Below are positions 44,680-53,306 of a DNA stretch of 56,132 nt, one piece after another. This DNA comes from PXAP01 sp964520585. GTDB lineage: Bacteria > Bacteroidota > Bacteroidia > Bacteroidales > PUMT01. The position numbers and the translations under genes were made by a program. The notes beneath the pieces are model-generated. The model was given only the letters and a program-made list of their open reading frames with translations, was not told the origin of the DNA and did not search any database. The stretch is from contig CAZFOO010000015.1 in assembly GCA_964520585.1 (NCBI GenBank), positions 1 to 56,132 of the forward strand. Reading direction: 5' to 3'. The stretch's first letter is position 1, and each line of letters begins with the position of its first letter.

Positions 44680-45981
44680 TTAATTTATAATTATTCCTTT
44701 CATTATATTATCCTCTCCTGCTTCAAGCAATTTGACATCAACCAATCGGTTAAGAAATTTTTCATCTGCGGCAGTCTCGACTCTTATATAATTTCCGGTA
44801 AATCCGGACATTCTCCCTTTTTTATTTATGGTTTCAAATAAAACCCTGTGAACCTGTCCGCTACATAAATCCATAAATCTTTTTCGCTTGAGGTCAGAAA
44901 TATCATGAAGAATTTTGCTTCGTTGATCCTTAACCCCGGGTGGAACTTTACCAGCAAATCCGGATGCTTTTGTATTTTCCCTGTCTGAATAAGTAAACAC
45001 ATGTAAGTAGGAGATATCCGAATTCTTTATAAATCCAAGAGTCTCTTCAAAATCCTGTTCTGTTTCACCAGGGAAGCCGGTTATGACATCAGCCCCTATA
45101 CCTGCAAAGGGTATTTTTTCCCTTATTCTTGTCAATTTCTCTGTAAATAGTGAGCGGCTGTATTTCCTGTTCATCTTTTTCAGGATACGGTCACAACCTG
45201 ATTGCAGGGGAATATGAAAATGATGAGCAAATTTTTGGCTGCCCGCAACCAGATCAATTATTCCGTCAAATAAAAGATCCGGTTCAATTGACGATATCCT
45301 GAATCTTTCTATATCTGTTTCCTTCTCCAGCCTTGCTAAAAGCTCCGGGAACTTTCCCTCTTGCGGTCTGCCGAAATCACCAATATTAACCCCGGTCAGC
45401 ACCACCTCCTTCACTCCGGTTTTGTCAATAATGCGGGCCTGATCAATTATCTCTTCCATTGAAGCACTGCGGCTGCGCCCCCGGGCAAAGGGAATAGTAC
45501 AATATGAACAAAAATAATCGCATCCATCCTGTATTTTAAGAAAAGAACGGGTTCGCCCCGACATGGAATATGATGGAGAAAACATTCCATTGCCGGTTAT
45601 TTCGCGGGAATGGATGGATGTTTTTTCACCTTTTTTGAAGTCTCCTGCATAATCAAAGATCCTGAATTTCTCATCAGATCCAAGCACAAGATCAACACCC
45701 GGTATTTGCGCAATTTTACCGGCATTAAGCTGAGAGTAACATCCCACAACTGCGACATAGGCACCGGGATAATTACGAATTGCCTTACTTATTATATTCC
45801 GGCATTTCTTGTCTGCTCCGGAAGTAACAGTGCATGTATTGATTACAACCACCTCCGCCTTTTTGCCAGGGTCAACCCTGCGGAATCCCTTTGCATCGAA
45901 CTGACGCTCAATTGTAGAGGTTTCGGCAAAATTAAGTTTGCAACCCAGCGTATAAAAAACAACACCCGGAGAATAATTCAT
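44680..45981 (-). CDS. mtaB: tRNA ms2t6A methylthiotransferase MtaB (radical SAM)
   Basis: This 433-residue enzyme is counted from ATG 45981; an upstream TTG at 46014 would add eleven residues before the conserved start. The N-terminal UPF0004 domain has FYTLGCKLNFAET, NTCTVTSGADKKCR and GCYSQLNAGK with three cluster-binding cysteines. The radical SAM core shows QDGCDYFCSYCTIPFARGRSRS (CxxxCxxC) and a C-terminal TRAM-like part. The 'GCKLN' sequence favours MtaB over MiaB (GCQMN) or RimO. It thiomethylates t6A37 in ANN-decoding tRNAs. It leads the run of envelope genes, and the association looks positional rather than functional. Confidence 0.92.
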   Translation of the reverse strand: MNYSPGVVFYTLGCKLNFAETSTIERQFDAKGFRRVDPGKKAEVVVINTCTVTSGADKKCRNIISKAIRNYPGAYVAVVGCYSQLNAGKIAQIPGVDLVLGSDEKFRIFDYAGDFKKGEKTSIHSREITGNGMFSPSYSMSGRTRSFLKIQDGCDYFCSYCTIPFARGRSRSASMEEIIDQARIIDKTGVKEVVLTGVNIGDFGRPQEGKFPELLARLEKETDIERFRISSIEPDLLFDGIIDLVAGSQKFAHHFHIPLQSGCDRILKKMNRKYSRSLFTEKLTRIREKIPFAGIGADVITGFPGETEQDFEETLGFIKNSDISYLHVFTYSDRENTKASGFAGKVPPGVKDQRSKILHDISDLKRKRFMDLCSGQVHRVLFETINKKGRMSGFTGNYIRVETAADEKFLNRLVDVKLLEAGEDNIMKGIIIN

Positions 45982-46205
45982 TTTAAGTAAGATGTTAAAA
46001 TTAAAGGGGTACAATTTTAATCAAAAAAGATGAAATCGTCATTGGCACAGGGCAATAAAATAAGAGAACAGATCCTTACAAGGATGTCCGGCTATTTTAG
46101 GTAAAATGAAGATAATAAGTGTTATAACTATCATTTATTCTCATAAACGGCAAATTAAATAATTGTCGATACCGGTCCCCAAATTGCTATGGAGGTAACT
46201 ACCGG

Positions 46206-47114
46206 TCAAATAGTCTTCACCTTTTCTTCACGGTATATATTATACAATTGATGTACTATACCATCAGACACCCCTATCTTTGGCACAAGTATCTTTTTGG
46301 CTTTGGTCCACTTCATTATCTTCAAAAAAAGTTGAGTTGCCGGAATAATAACATCGGCACGGTCCGGGTTAAATCCGAGTTCCCTGATACGTTCATCAAC
46401 CGTAAACGAAGAAATATATGAGGAAATATCCTTTAATTGCTTAACAGTTAAAGGGACCCCCTCCTTATTCCCTGACAGGCGAAAAACCTTATTAATATTA
46501 CCACCTGATCCGATCAGATGGACAGGCTGATATTTACCGGTCAGTTCCTTCAGGAACTTTTTCATTTTAAGATATTCATTATTGCTTACCTCACCGTTTA
46601 GGAACCTGATTGTGCCTATATTAAAGGATCCGGAGTTAACTACTTTTTTATTGGCAAAAAGTGTTATTTCCGTACTCCCTCCTCCAACATCAACATACAG
46701 GTAGGATTTATCATTATCGATCATCTCCACAATCCTGTTTGAATATACAAGCTCCGCTTCCTGCTGCCCGTCAATTACCTCAATTGAAACTCCTGTACGG
46801 TCTTTGATATACTGAACTATTTGTACTGAGTTAACCGCCTCTCTCATTGCAGAAGTGGCACATGCCCTGTAGCTGACAACATTCTGAACAATCATCAGAT
46901 GTTTAAAGGCAGCTATGGAATGCATCAACTTCTCAATTTTTTCAGGCCTTATAATATTTTCACCATAAAATGCATCCTCTCCCAGTCTGACAGGCATGCG
47001 AATAAGCTCTGATTTCTTAAAAAAAACATCGTCATTTTCTTCAATAACATTCATAAAAAGTAATCTGACGGCATTTGACCCGATATCTATGGCGGCAAAT
47101 TTTAAAAGTTCCAA
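46206..47114 (-). CDS. ppx: Exopolyphosphatase / GppA-family phosphatase
   Basis: This 302-residue protein has the ASKHA phosphate loop FAAIDIGSNAVRLL at the N terminus, YRACATSAMREA, and YLYVDVGGGSTEITLF in the middle. It is the short form, without the C-terminal HD domain. The start is a TTG at 47114: an in-frame stop lies five codons upstream and no ATG occurs before the essential DIGSN motif, so this start is nearly forced. It begins 12 bases after the ppk1 stop, so it is co-transcribed with the enzyme that makes its substrate. A pppGpp phosphatase role is the alternative. Confidence 0.9.
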   Translation of the reverse strand: MELLKFAAIDIGSNAVRLLFMNVIEENDDVFFKKSELIRMPVRLGEDAFYGENIIRPEKIEKLMHSIAAFKHLMIVQNVVSYRACATSAMREAVNSVQIVQYIKDRTGVSIEVIDGQQEAELVYSNRIVEMIDNDKSYLYVDVGGGSTEITLFANKKVVNSGSFNIGTIRFLNGEVSNNEYLKMKKFLKELTGKYQPVHLIGSGGNINKVFRLSGNKEGVPLTVKQLKDISSYISSFTVDERIRELGFNPDRADVIIPATQLFLKIMKWTKAKKILVPKIGVSDGIVHQLYNIYREEKVKTI

Positions 47115-47126
47115 ATCATTATTATT

Positions 47127-49199
47127 TTATTGTTTAACACTCTTATTTTTCAGGTAATTATAAAACTCATACTGGGACCTGGATTTAGGACCGGCATCAT
47201 CAATACGGTACTGGTTATCCTGTTCCCGGTTTAATATTCTTGCCTTTACATTATCATTCCATTGCATTTCAATCTGCGTTCTTAATTCCTCCTGAAGATC
47301 AGGATCATAAACCGGGCATGTGACTTCTATACGATGATCAAGATTCCGTGTCATCCAATCAGCTGAGGAAATATAGTATAAATTCCTGTTATTATTGCAA
47401 AACACAAATATTCTGGAATGTTCTAAAAAAGTATCCACTATACTTATTCCCTCGATGTTTTCACTCAATCCCGGTTCACCCGGAATAAGGGAGCAGATAC
47501 CCCTGATTATCAGTCTTATTTTCACCCCCGCATTGCTTGCCTGGTATAACTTTTTAATCATATCCTTGTCTACCAGACTGTTTGTTTTAATTATTATCCA
47601 TGCATCACGGCCGATCTCTTTATTCCTGATCTCATTATCAATCAGATTCATCAAGCGTCTTCGTGTATAATTGGGTGAAAGAAGAAGAGATTTATAGGAA
47701 AAAGTCTTAAAGGTATTATCAAAGAAAATAAATACCTTTTTTACCTCGGATGATATCCTTTTATCAGCGGTAAGCAAAGTAGTGTCGGAATAAACTTTGG
47801 CGTTTCCCTCATGGAAATTCCCTGTACTTATTCCTGCATAGTTATTTACCCCCCTTCCTTCTTTACGGCTTATAAGTACAAGCTTGCAATGAACCTTTAA
47901 TCCCCTTATACCAAACAGCACCCTTACTCCTACTTCTTCCATTTTCCTGGACCAGTATATATTTGCTTTTTCATCAAATCTGGCCTGTAACTCAATTATC
48001 ACCGTAACTGATTTCCCATTTCTGGCAGCATTTATTAGGGCATTGATCACTTTAGAGTTTCGTGCCACCCGGTACAGTGTGATCTTAATAGATACAACCT
48101 TAGGATCAATAGCTGCCTCACGTAACCAGTTGATAAAGTGCATAAACCTCTGGTAGGGATAATGAAGCAGGATATCTTTTTCTGCAATAACTTCAAATAT
48201 GCTGCTGTTTGGCTTTATCCTCCAGTGATGCATGGGAACATGAGGGGGGTTGGTCAGATGTGGCATGTTAAAATCAGGAAACTCCATAAAATCTTTAAAA
48301 TTATGGTACCTGCTTCCGGGAATAAGGTTATCATCATCATCAAGGTCCATCTCATTCTTGATATATTCAAACATATCGTCGGGTATGGACCTGTCATATA
48401 CGAACCTCACAGGTTGCCCCTTATTACGTCTGCTTACGCTGTTGGATATCTTTTCCAGAAAACTCTGGGAAAGATCATTATCAACGTCCAGTTCAGCATC
48501 GCGGGTGATTTTAATTGTATAGGCCTCGAACCTGTCAAAACGGAAAATAGAGAAAATGTCTTTAAGACAATACCTTATAACATCATCAATAATTATCAGA
48601 TACTTTTTATCTCCATCTGGAGGAAGTACAAGAAAACGGGAAATATTCCCGGGGACTTCTATCAGGGCATATTCAGTGGCAACAGTCTCATCAGAAGCTG
48701 TAAGTTTTGTTGCCAGGTATATCGCTTTATCTTTTAAATACGGAAAGATATCAACATTGTGGAGCATAATGACTGCAAGAACCGGGCGTATCTCATTTTC
48801 AAAATAATTCTTCGCAAAATCTGCCTGTTTTTGGTTCAGTTGTTGCTCATTTATGATAAATATGTTTTCATCCTCCAGTTCCTTTATAATGGATTGATAT
48901 ATTTTCTGAAACTGAGCCTGATGGTCGATAACAATTTTCTGTATCTGTTTAAGGATGTTCTTGGGCTTGTCCCCTATCATCTTCCTCATGTCGCGGCTTA
49001 CATCGCGGTCATAGTCCATCATCCGCTTTACCGTTGCAACCCTGACCTTGAAAAATTCATCCAGGTTATTTGAAAAAATACCAAGGAACTTTATCCTCTC
49101 CATTAGTGGTAACGAAGGATCTGCAGCCTCCTGCAATACCCTGTAATTAAATGACAGCCAACTTATCTCCCTGTTTATTATTTTCCTCTGTTTAGTCAT
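47127..49199 (-). CDS. ppk1: Polyphosphate kinase 1
   Basis: This 690-residue enzyme reversibly polymerises ATP gamma-phosphate into polyphosphate. The N domain opens INREISWLSFNYRVLQEA with ERIKFLGIFSNNLDEFF, and the PLD-like catalytic core has IYWSRKMEEVGVRVLFGI, the autophosphorylated-His region GLKVHCKLVLISRKEG, and a C-terminal DHRIEVTCPVYDPDL. Length matches PPK1. The ppx gene follows after 12 bases on the same strand, giving a synthesis/degradation pair. No strong promoter box was seen in the 283 bases upstream. Confidence 0.95.
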   Translation of the reverse strand: MTKQRKIINREISWLSFNYRVLQEAADPSLPLMERIKFLGIFSNNLDEFFKVRVATVKRMMDYDRDVSRDMRKMIGDKPKNILKQIQKIVIDHQAQFQKIYQSIIKELEDENIFIINEQQLNQKQADFAKNYFENEIRPVLAVIMLHNVDIFPYLKDKAIYLATKLTASDETVATEYALIEVPGNISRFLVLPPDGDKKYLIIIDDVIRYCLKDIFSIFRFDRFEAYTIKITRDAELDVDNDLSQSFLEKISNSVSRRNKGQPVRFVYDRSIPDDMFEYIKNEMDLDDDDNLIPGSRYHNFKDFMEFPDFNMPHLTNPPHVPMHHWRIKPNSSIFEVIAEKDILLHYPYQRFMHFINWLREAAIDPKVVSIKITLYRVARNSKVINALINAARNGKSVTVIIELQARFDEKANIYWSRKMEEVGVRVLFGIRGLKVHCKLVLISRKEGRGVNNYAGISTGNFHEGNAKVYSDTTLLTADKRISSEVKKVFIFFDNTFKTFSYKSLLLSPNYTRRRLMNLIDNEIRNKEIGRDAWIIIKTNSLVDKDMIKKLYQASNAGVKIRLIIRGICSLIPGEPGLSENIEGISIVDTFLEHSRIFVFCNNNRNLYYISSADWMTRNLDHRIEVTCPVYDPDLQEELRTQIEMQWNDNVKARILNREQDNQYRIDDAGPKSRSQYEFYNYLKNKSVKQ

Positions 49200-49482
49200 T
49201 TTAAAACTTCATATCAATATTGAGATTATAATAAAATATCATACCGCTACTTAACTAATACCCCTGCTTATATAAAAATTTAATCCATCGCATAATAGTT
49301 CTAACCTCATCAATTCTTAAATACTCTCATTATTATGAAATTAAAAGTCCGGCTATCGTTGTTGCAAAAAAGTTCTAGCTCCCGGGGTTCAATAGCTCAA
49401 GCATATTTCTAAGATTATGGATTAATCAAGTAAATCCATCCATTCTATTGACTGATCATATATTAGTTCATAAACCCGGCTT

Positions 49483-49989
49483 TTAAAGTGATTTATTTTT
49501 GGGAAAATCAAACAAAGAATCCACAAGATTTGATTTTTGTATATCTTCCCAGCCATTGGCATTAAAAACCAGCTTAACCATCCCACAAGTCGGGACATTG
49601 TTAACCTGATCTTTCAAAAAATAGTTGGCAAGGCTTGTAAAATCGGGATTATGGCCAAAAATCATGAATGATCCGGTATTGTTCTCGACTCCCGAAATTA
49701 TATCCAGAATAGATTCAACCCCACCCATATATAGATTTTCATCTATCTGCAACCTGGAGAAGGGTATCTTGAGTTCTCTTGCAAAAATAATTGCTGTATG
49801 CAAAGCCCTGCTGGCAGGGCTTGAAATAATAATTTCAGGCCTGTCGCCTCTTTGGTTCATACGCTTTGCCATTTCATAGGCATTTCTCAAACCACGTTCT
49901 GCAAGAGGCCTGTCAATATCATTCCTCCCGGGAAAATCCCAGGATGATTTTGCATGACGGCCTATGAACAATGTCCTGTTTTGTCCCAT
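49483..49989 (-). CDS. SixA-like phosphohistidine phosphatase (histidine phosphatase superfamily)
   Basis: This 168-residue protein is counted from ATG 49989; a TTG seven codons upstream is less likely. The catalytic RHG motif is present as FIGRHAKSSWDF (RHA variant, usual in SixA), with the second His in MIFGHNPDFTSLANYF and the ASRALHTA motif in between. SixA removes phosphate from histidines of signalling proteins such as HPt domains. It starts 28 bases after the PIN-PhoH gene and may be co-transcribed with it. The substrate here is unknown. Confidence 0.88.
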   Translation of the reverse strand: MGQNRTLFIGRHAKSSWDFPGRNDIDRPLAERGLRNAYEMAKRMNQRGDRPEIIISSPASRALHTAIIFARELKIPFSRLQIDENLYMGGVESILDIISGVENNTGSFMIFGHNPDFTSLANYFLKDQVNNVPTCGMVKLVFNANGWEDIQKSNLVDSLFDFPKNKSL

Positions 49990-50017
49990 AAATAAAATAT
50001 TTTTAATCAAAATCTGA

Positions 50018-51340
50018 CTATAGTAAATTACTGGCCAGTTCAGATAAAAAACTCCTTTCCCCTTTCACCAGGTTAACATGTGCAAAAAGATCCTGTCCGC
50101 TCATTTTATCAGTCATATAGCTCAATCCGTTCGATTTCATATCCAGATAAGGAGAATCAATCTGATGAATGTCGCCGGTAAAAACAATCTTAGTATTTTC
50201 CCCGGCCCTGGTAATAATTGTTTTCACTTCATGTGGTGTAAGGTTTTGTGCCTCGTCAACAATAAAAAACACATCCGAGAGGCTCCTTCCCCTTATGTAG
50301 GCAAGCGGAGTAATTACGAGTCTCTCCATCCGTTCCATCTCCTCAATTGCAGTCAATTCCTTACTACGTATTGAGAATTTATTTTTAATCACAGACAGGT
50401 TATCAAAAAGGGGCTGCATATAGGGCCCGATTTTCTCATTAACATCCCCGGGCAGAAAACCGATATCCCTGTTTGCCAAGGGCATTATTGGTCTGGCCAG
50501 AAATATCTGTTTATATCTTTCACCCTGATGCAAAGCAGCAGCAAGGGCCAGCAATGTCTTTCCCGTCCCTGCCTTTCCGGTAAGAGAAATTAGCTGAATC
50601 TCAGGCCTTATTAACGCATCAATTGAGAATGTCTGTTCTGCATTGCGGGGCTCAATTCCGTAAACTTTATATTTTTCAACCCTGTCAATAACCTTATTAA
50701 AAGGATCATAATGAGCAAGCACCGAAGCCCTGGCACTCCTGAAGATATAATACTGATGAGGCGAAGGTTGCAATCCGAAATCTTCAATTGGAACACCGGC
50801 AGGTTCCTCATACAATTTCGAAATAAGCAAATCATCAAAATCCTCATGCATCTCAATGGCCCTGTAAACCGATTCAAGATTAGTAACTTTATCGGATTCA
50901 TAATCCTGGGAAAGAATTCCAAGCGATTTAGCCTTCATCCTGAGGTTGATATCCTTGGAAATTAGTATAACCGTACGGCGGTTGAACCTCTTCTTCACAT
51001 GCCAGGTGATGGCCAGGATTCTGTGGTCTGCCGTCATTTCAGGAAAAGATTCAATTATTTCAGGAGAAAATGGTTTTCCTGTCTCAATCGACAACTTACC
51101 CATACCATTACCGAGCCTTAAACCTCCGTTGAAAAGCTTATCTCCCGATAATTTATCCAGCTCCCGGGTAAACTCCCTGGCATGAAAATTAATCAGGTCA
51201 TTACCTCTCTTAAGCTTATCCAGTTCTTCAAGAACAACAATTGGCAGTATAAGGTCATTTTCCTGAAACCGGTAGATGCAGTTATAATCATGTAGAAGGA
51301 CATTAGTGTCCAGAACAAATATTTTTTTAGTATTTTCCAT
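50018..51340 (-). CDS. PIN-PhoH ATPase/ribonuclease
   Basis: This 440-residue protein fuses an N-terminal PIN RNase domain (KIFVLDTNVLLHDYN, D11) to a C-terminal PhoH ATPase domain with Walker A GKAGTGKT (255-262), Walker B VFFIVDEAQNL and the TGDIHQID sensor region. This PhoH2-type arrangement is thought to unwind and cut RNA. The Asp set of the PIN domain appears intact (D11, E38-E39, D105, D130). It precedes the SixA-like gene and the polyphosphate genes, which are neighbours but not proven partners. The PhoH name dates from an old phosphate link and is not evidence of function. Confidence 0.92.
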   Translation of the reverse strand: MENTKKIFVLDTNVLLHDYNCIYRFQENDLILPIVVLEELDKLKRGNDLINFHAREFTRELDKLSGDKLFNGGLRLGNGMGKLSIETGKPFSPEIIESFPEMTADHRILAITWHVKKRFNRRTVILISKDINLRMKAKSLGILSQDYESDKVTNLESVYRAIEMHEDFDDLLISKLYEEPAGVPIEDFGLQPSPHQYYIFRSARASVLAHYDPFNKVIDRVEKYKVYGIEPRNAEQTFSIDALIRPEIQLISLTGKAGTGKTLLALAAALHQGERYKQIFLARPIMPLANRDIGFLPGDVNEKIGPYMQPLFDNLSVIKNKFSIRSKELTAIEEMERMERLVITPLAYIRGRSLSDVFFIVDEAQNLTPHEVKTIITRAGENTKIVFTGDIHQIDSPYLDMKSNGLSYMTDKMSGQDLFAHVNLVKGERSFLSELASNLL

Positions 51341-51660
51341 TAAGTCCCCTGCTTATAAATGATTTTTGTCAGAATCATAATATAAATGACCTGCCTTTAT
51401 CCATCCGGTCATTTATTATTATTATAATCCTGGCTCCATCTATAATTAATGCATTTCAGTAAATCAAAAAGAATATTTCAGATGTAATGAATTCAAAAAT
51501 AAGCAAATTAAATGGGTTTTACCTGGGTAATGCTTGTTAAATAAGTTTTAAATTTGCGTAGGATAATATAACATTTAAATAATAAGTATCTGTCTGCATA
51601 GGCAAGATTAGTCAAATTAATAATCAATTAATTATAATTTTATAAAAAAGCCGTATCCGT
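51341..51660. promoter_or_regulatory. Spacer upstream of folC with candidate promoter
   Basis: This 320-base AT-rich spacer lies between divergent PIN-PhoH and the nitroreductase remnant/folC. It holds TAAATTTG at 51549-51556 on the plus strand, about 105 bases before the remnant's ATG, followed by CGTAGG as at 32358. No TTTG at the usual spacing was found, so support is moderate. Confidence 0.4.
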
Positions 51661-51792
51661 ATGAAACTCCTTGAAGTCATAAAAACCCGGAGAAGCATCA
51701 GGAAATTCAGAAATGGGTCAATTGAGGAAGATAAGATGCATACTATCCTTGCGTCCGCCAACCCTAAACCATACACCTTAAATGGATTATAA
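51661..51792 (+). pseudogene. Nitroreductase N-terminal remnant
   Basis: An open frame of 43 codons reads MKLLEVIKTRRSIRKF, then DKMHTILASANPKP, which matches the start of the FMN-dependent nitroreductase family (conserved RRSIR phosphate-binding motif near residue 10). It then stops at base 51790 after about a quarter of a normal domain. No remaining part was found downstream, where folC begins inside it at 51782. It is a truncated gene, perhaps still transcribed, whose loss may have placed its promoter in front of folC. Confidence 0.8.
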
Positions 51793-53077
51793 GCAAACCC
51801 TGGATTATCTTTTCAGTCAGCTTCCAATGTATCAGCGCATTGGCAAGGCAGCCTACAAATCAGATCTGGGCACAACTATCAGCCTTGATAAATACTTTGA
51901 CCATCCCCATAAATTATTTCCATGCATACACATTGCCGGAACAAACGGCAAGGGATCTGTCGCTCATATGCTGGCATCAGTATTGCAGAATACAGGTTAC
52001 AAAACCGGCCTTTACACCTCGCCTCACCTTTTGGACTTCAGGGAAAGAATAAGGATCAACGGAGTACCTGTAAATAAAGAATATGTAACGAAATTCGTAG
52101 CATCTCACCACAAAATCTTTGAACAGCTAGAGCCATCTTTTTTCGAAATGACCGTGGCCATGGCATTTGACTATTTTGCAATAGAAAAGGTCGATATAGC
52201 AGTAATAGAAACAGGAATGGGAGGCCGGCTAGATTCAACAAATATTATAACACCAGAGGTATCGGTTATAACCAATATCGGTTTCGACCACACCGAGTTT
52301 CTGGGCAGCAGTCTTAAAGAAATAGCTAAAGAAAAGGCAGGAATAATAAAACCCGGCGTGCCGGTAGTTATCGGTGAAGTGAAGGATGAAACAAAAGATG
52401 TCTTTATCGAAAAAGCCCGAAGCTCAGGTTCAGATATATTTTTTGCTCCGGATAAATATAAATGTAATTATGCCCTTCAAACATATGGCGGACAACAATC
52501 CTTTTATATAACTGAGAAAGGAAAGCTTAAATACGGGAAACTGGAAACTGACCTGCTTGGCTGGTACCAGCAAAAAAATGTAATAACTGTCCTTCAGACT
52601 CTTGATGTTATTGAGAATGCGGGCAGGTACATCTGTATGAAAAATGTTTATGAAGGACTGAGGAATGTTTCAAAAACTACCGGACTACTCGGCCGGTGGC
52701 AGATAATTGGTTCCAATCCCCTGATTGTTTGTGATACGGCCCATAACTCTGAAGGCATAACAGAAGTACTCAAACAAATACATTCCACCCCGTACAGAAA
52801 ACTCCATATGGTAACAGGATTTGTAAACGATAAAAATACAAGTCATATATTGAAGTTGTTTCCGGCAGATGCACATTACTATTTTACAAAAGCATCTATA
52901 CCCAGGGCTCTGGACCCTGTCAAATTAAAAGAAGAAGCAAGAACCGCAGGACTGGAGGGGGAAGTTTTTTCCTCTGTAATACAGGCGCTATCGGCAGCAA
53001 AAAAAGCTGCGGCTGAGAATGACCTGATCTTTGTCGGAGGCAGCACATTTATAGTTGCAGATGCAATTGGCAACTAA
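51782..53077 (+). CDS. folC: Bifunctional folylpolyglutamate synthase / dihydrofolate synthase
   Basis: This 431-residue cytoplasmic Mur-ligase-like enzyme adds glutamates to folates, and in bacteria commonly joins dihydropteroate to Glu. The P-loop is IHIAGTNGKGSVAHML (G53-S59), followed by TGLYTSPHLLDFRERI, VIETGMGGRLDSTNII and NIGFDHTEFLGSSL, the folate-binding and omega-loop motifs, then the C-terminal domain with LIVCDTAHNSEGI. Length is normal. Its ATG lies inside the nitroreductase remnant with an 11-base overlap, so translation of folC may be coupled to that stump. It ends near the tRNA-Val gene, which is on the other strand. Confidence 0.94.
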   Translation: MDYKQTLDYLFSQLPMYQRIGKAAYKSDLGTTISLDKYFDHPHKLFPCIHIAGTNGKGSVAHMLASVLQNTGYKTGLYTSPHLLDFRERIRINGVPVNKEYVTKFVASHHKIFEQLEPSFFEMTVAMAFDYFAIEKVDIAVIETGMGGRLDSTNIITPEVSVITNIGFDHTEFLGSSLKEIAKEKAGIIKPGVPVVIGEVKDETKDVFIEKARSSGSDIFFAPDKYKCNYALQTYGGQQSFYITEKGKLKYGKLETDLLGWYQQKNVITVLQTLDVIENAGRYICMKNVYEGLRNVSKTTGLLGRWQIIGSNPLIVCDTAHNSEGITEVLKQIHSTPYRKLHMVTGFVNDKNTSHILKLFPADAHYYFTKASIPRALDPVKLKEEARTAGLEGEVFSSVIQALSAAKKAAAENDLIFVGGSTFIVADAIGN

Positions 53078-53105
53078 ATTTTCTTCATTCGAACTGCAAA
53101 TAAAA

Positions 53106-53137
53106 AACCACCTGCAGATTTTACTCTGTAAGTGGTT
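53106..53137. terminator. Terminator between folC and tRNA-Val
   Basis: AACCAC and GTGGTT flank a smaller CAGA/TCTG stem around TTTTAC. On the minus strand the hairpin is followed by TTTTTTA, so it ends the tRNA transcript, and it may also stop folC. Confidence 0.7.
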
Positions 53138-53144
53138 GATTTTG

Positions 53145-53222
53145 TGGTGGGCGATACTAGATTCGAACTAGTGACCCCCTGCTTGTAAGGCAGGTGCTCT
53201 GAACCAGCTGAGCTAATCGCCC
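53145..53222 (-). tRNA. tRNA-Val (anticodon TAC)
   Basis: The minus strand folds as a cloverleaf: acceptor GGGCGAT/ATCGCCC, D-arm GCTCAGCTGGTTCAGAGC, anticodon arm CCTGC-CTTACAA-GCAGG, and T-arm ACTAG-TTCGAAT-CTAGT. Anticodon TAC decodes valine GTA (and by wobble other GTN). The 3' CCA is encoded in the DNA. It lies downstream of a consensus promoter and upstream of a terminator. Confidence 0.97.
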
Positions 53223-53240
53223 CTTTGTTTTAAGGCGCTG

Positions 53241-53271
53241 CAAATATAAAAGACTTTTTTTGTATTTCAAA
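53241..53271 (-). promoter_or_regulatory. tRNA-Val promoter
   Basis: The minus strand has TTTG, 19 bases, then TATATTTG, a full match to the Bacteroidetes promoter consensus, with the -7 box ending 18 bases before the mature tRNA start. It is the clearest promoter in the window. Confidence 0.8.
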
Positions 53272-53306
53272 ATTAAATTTTCTATTTCAAAAAATTCTGT
53301 TTCACT

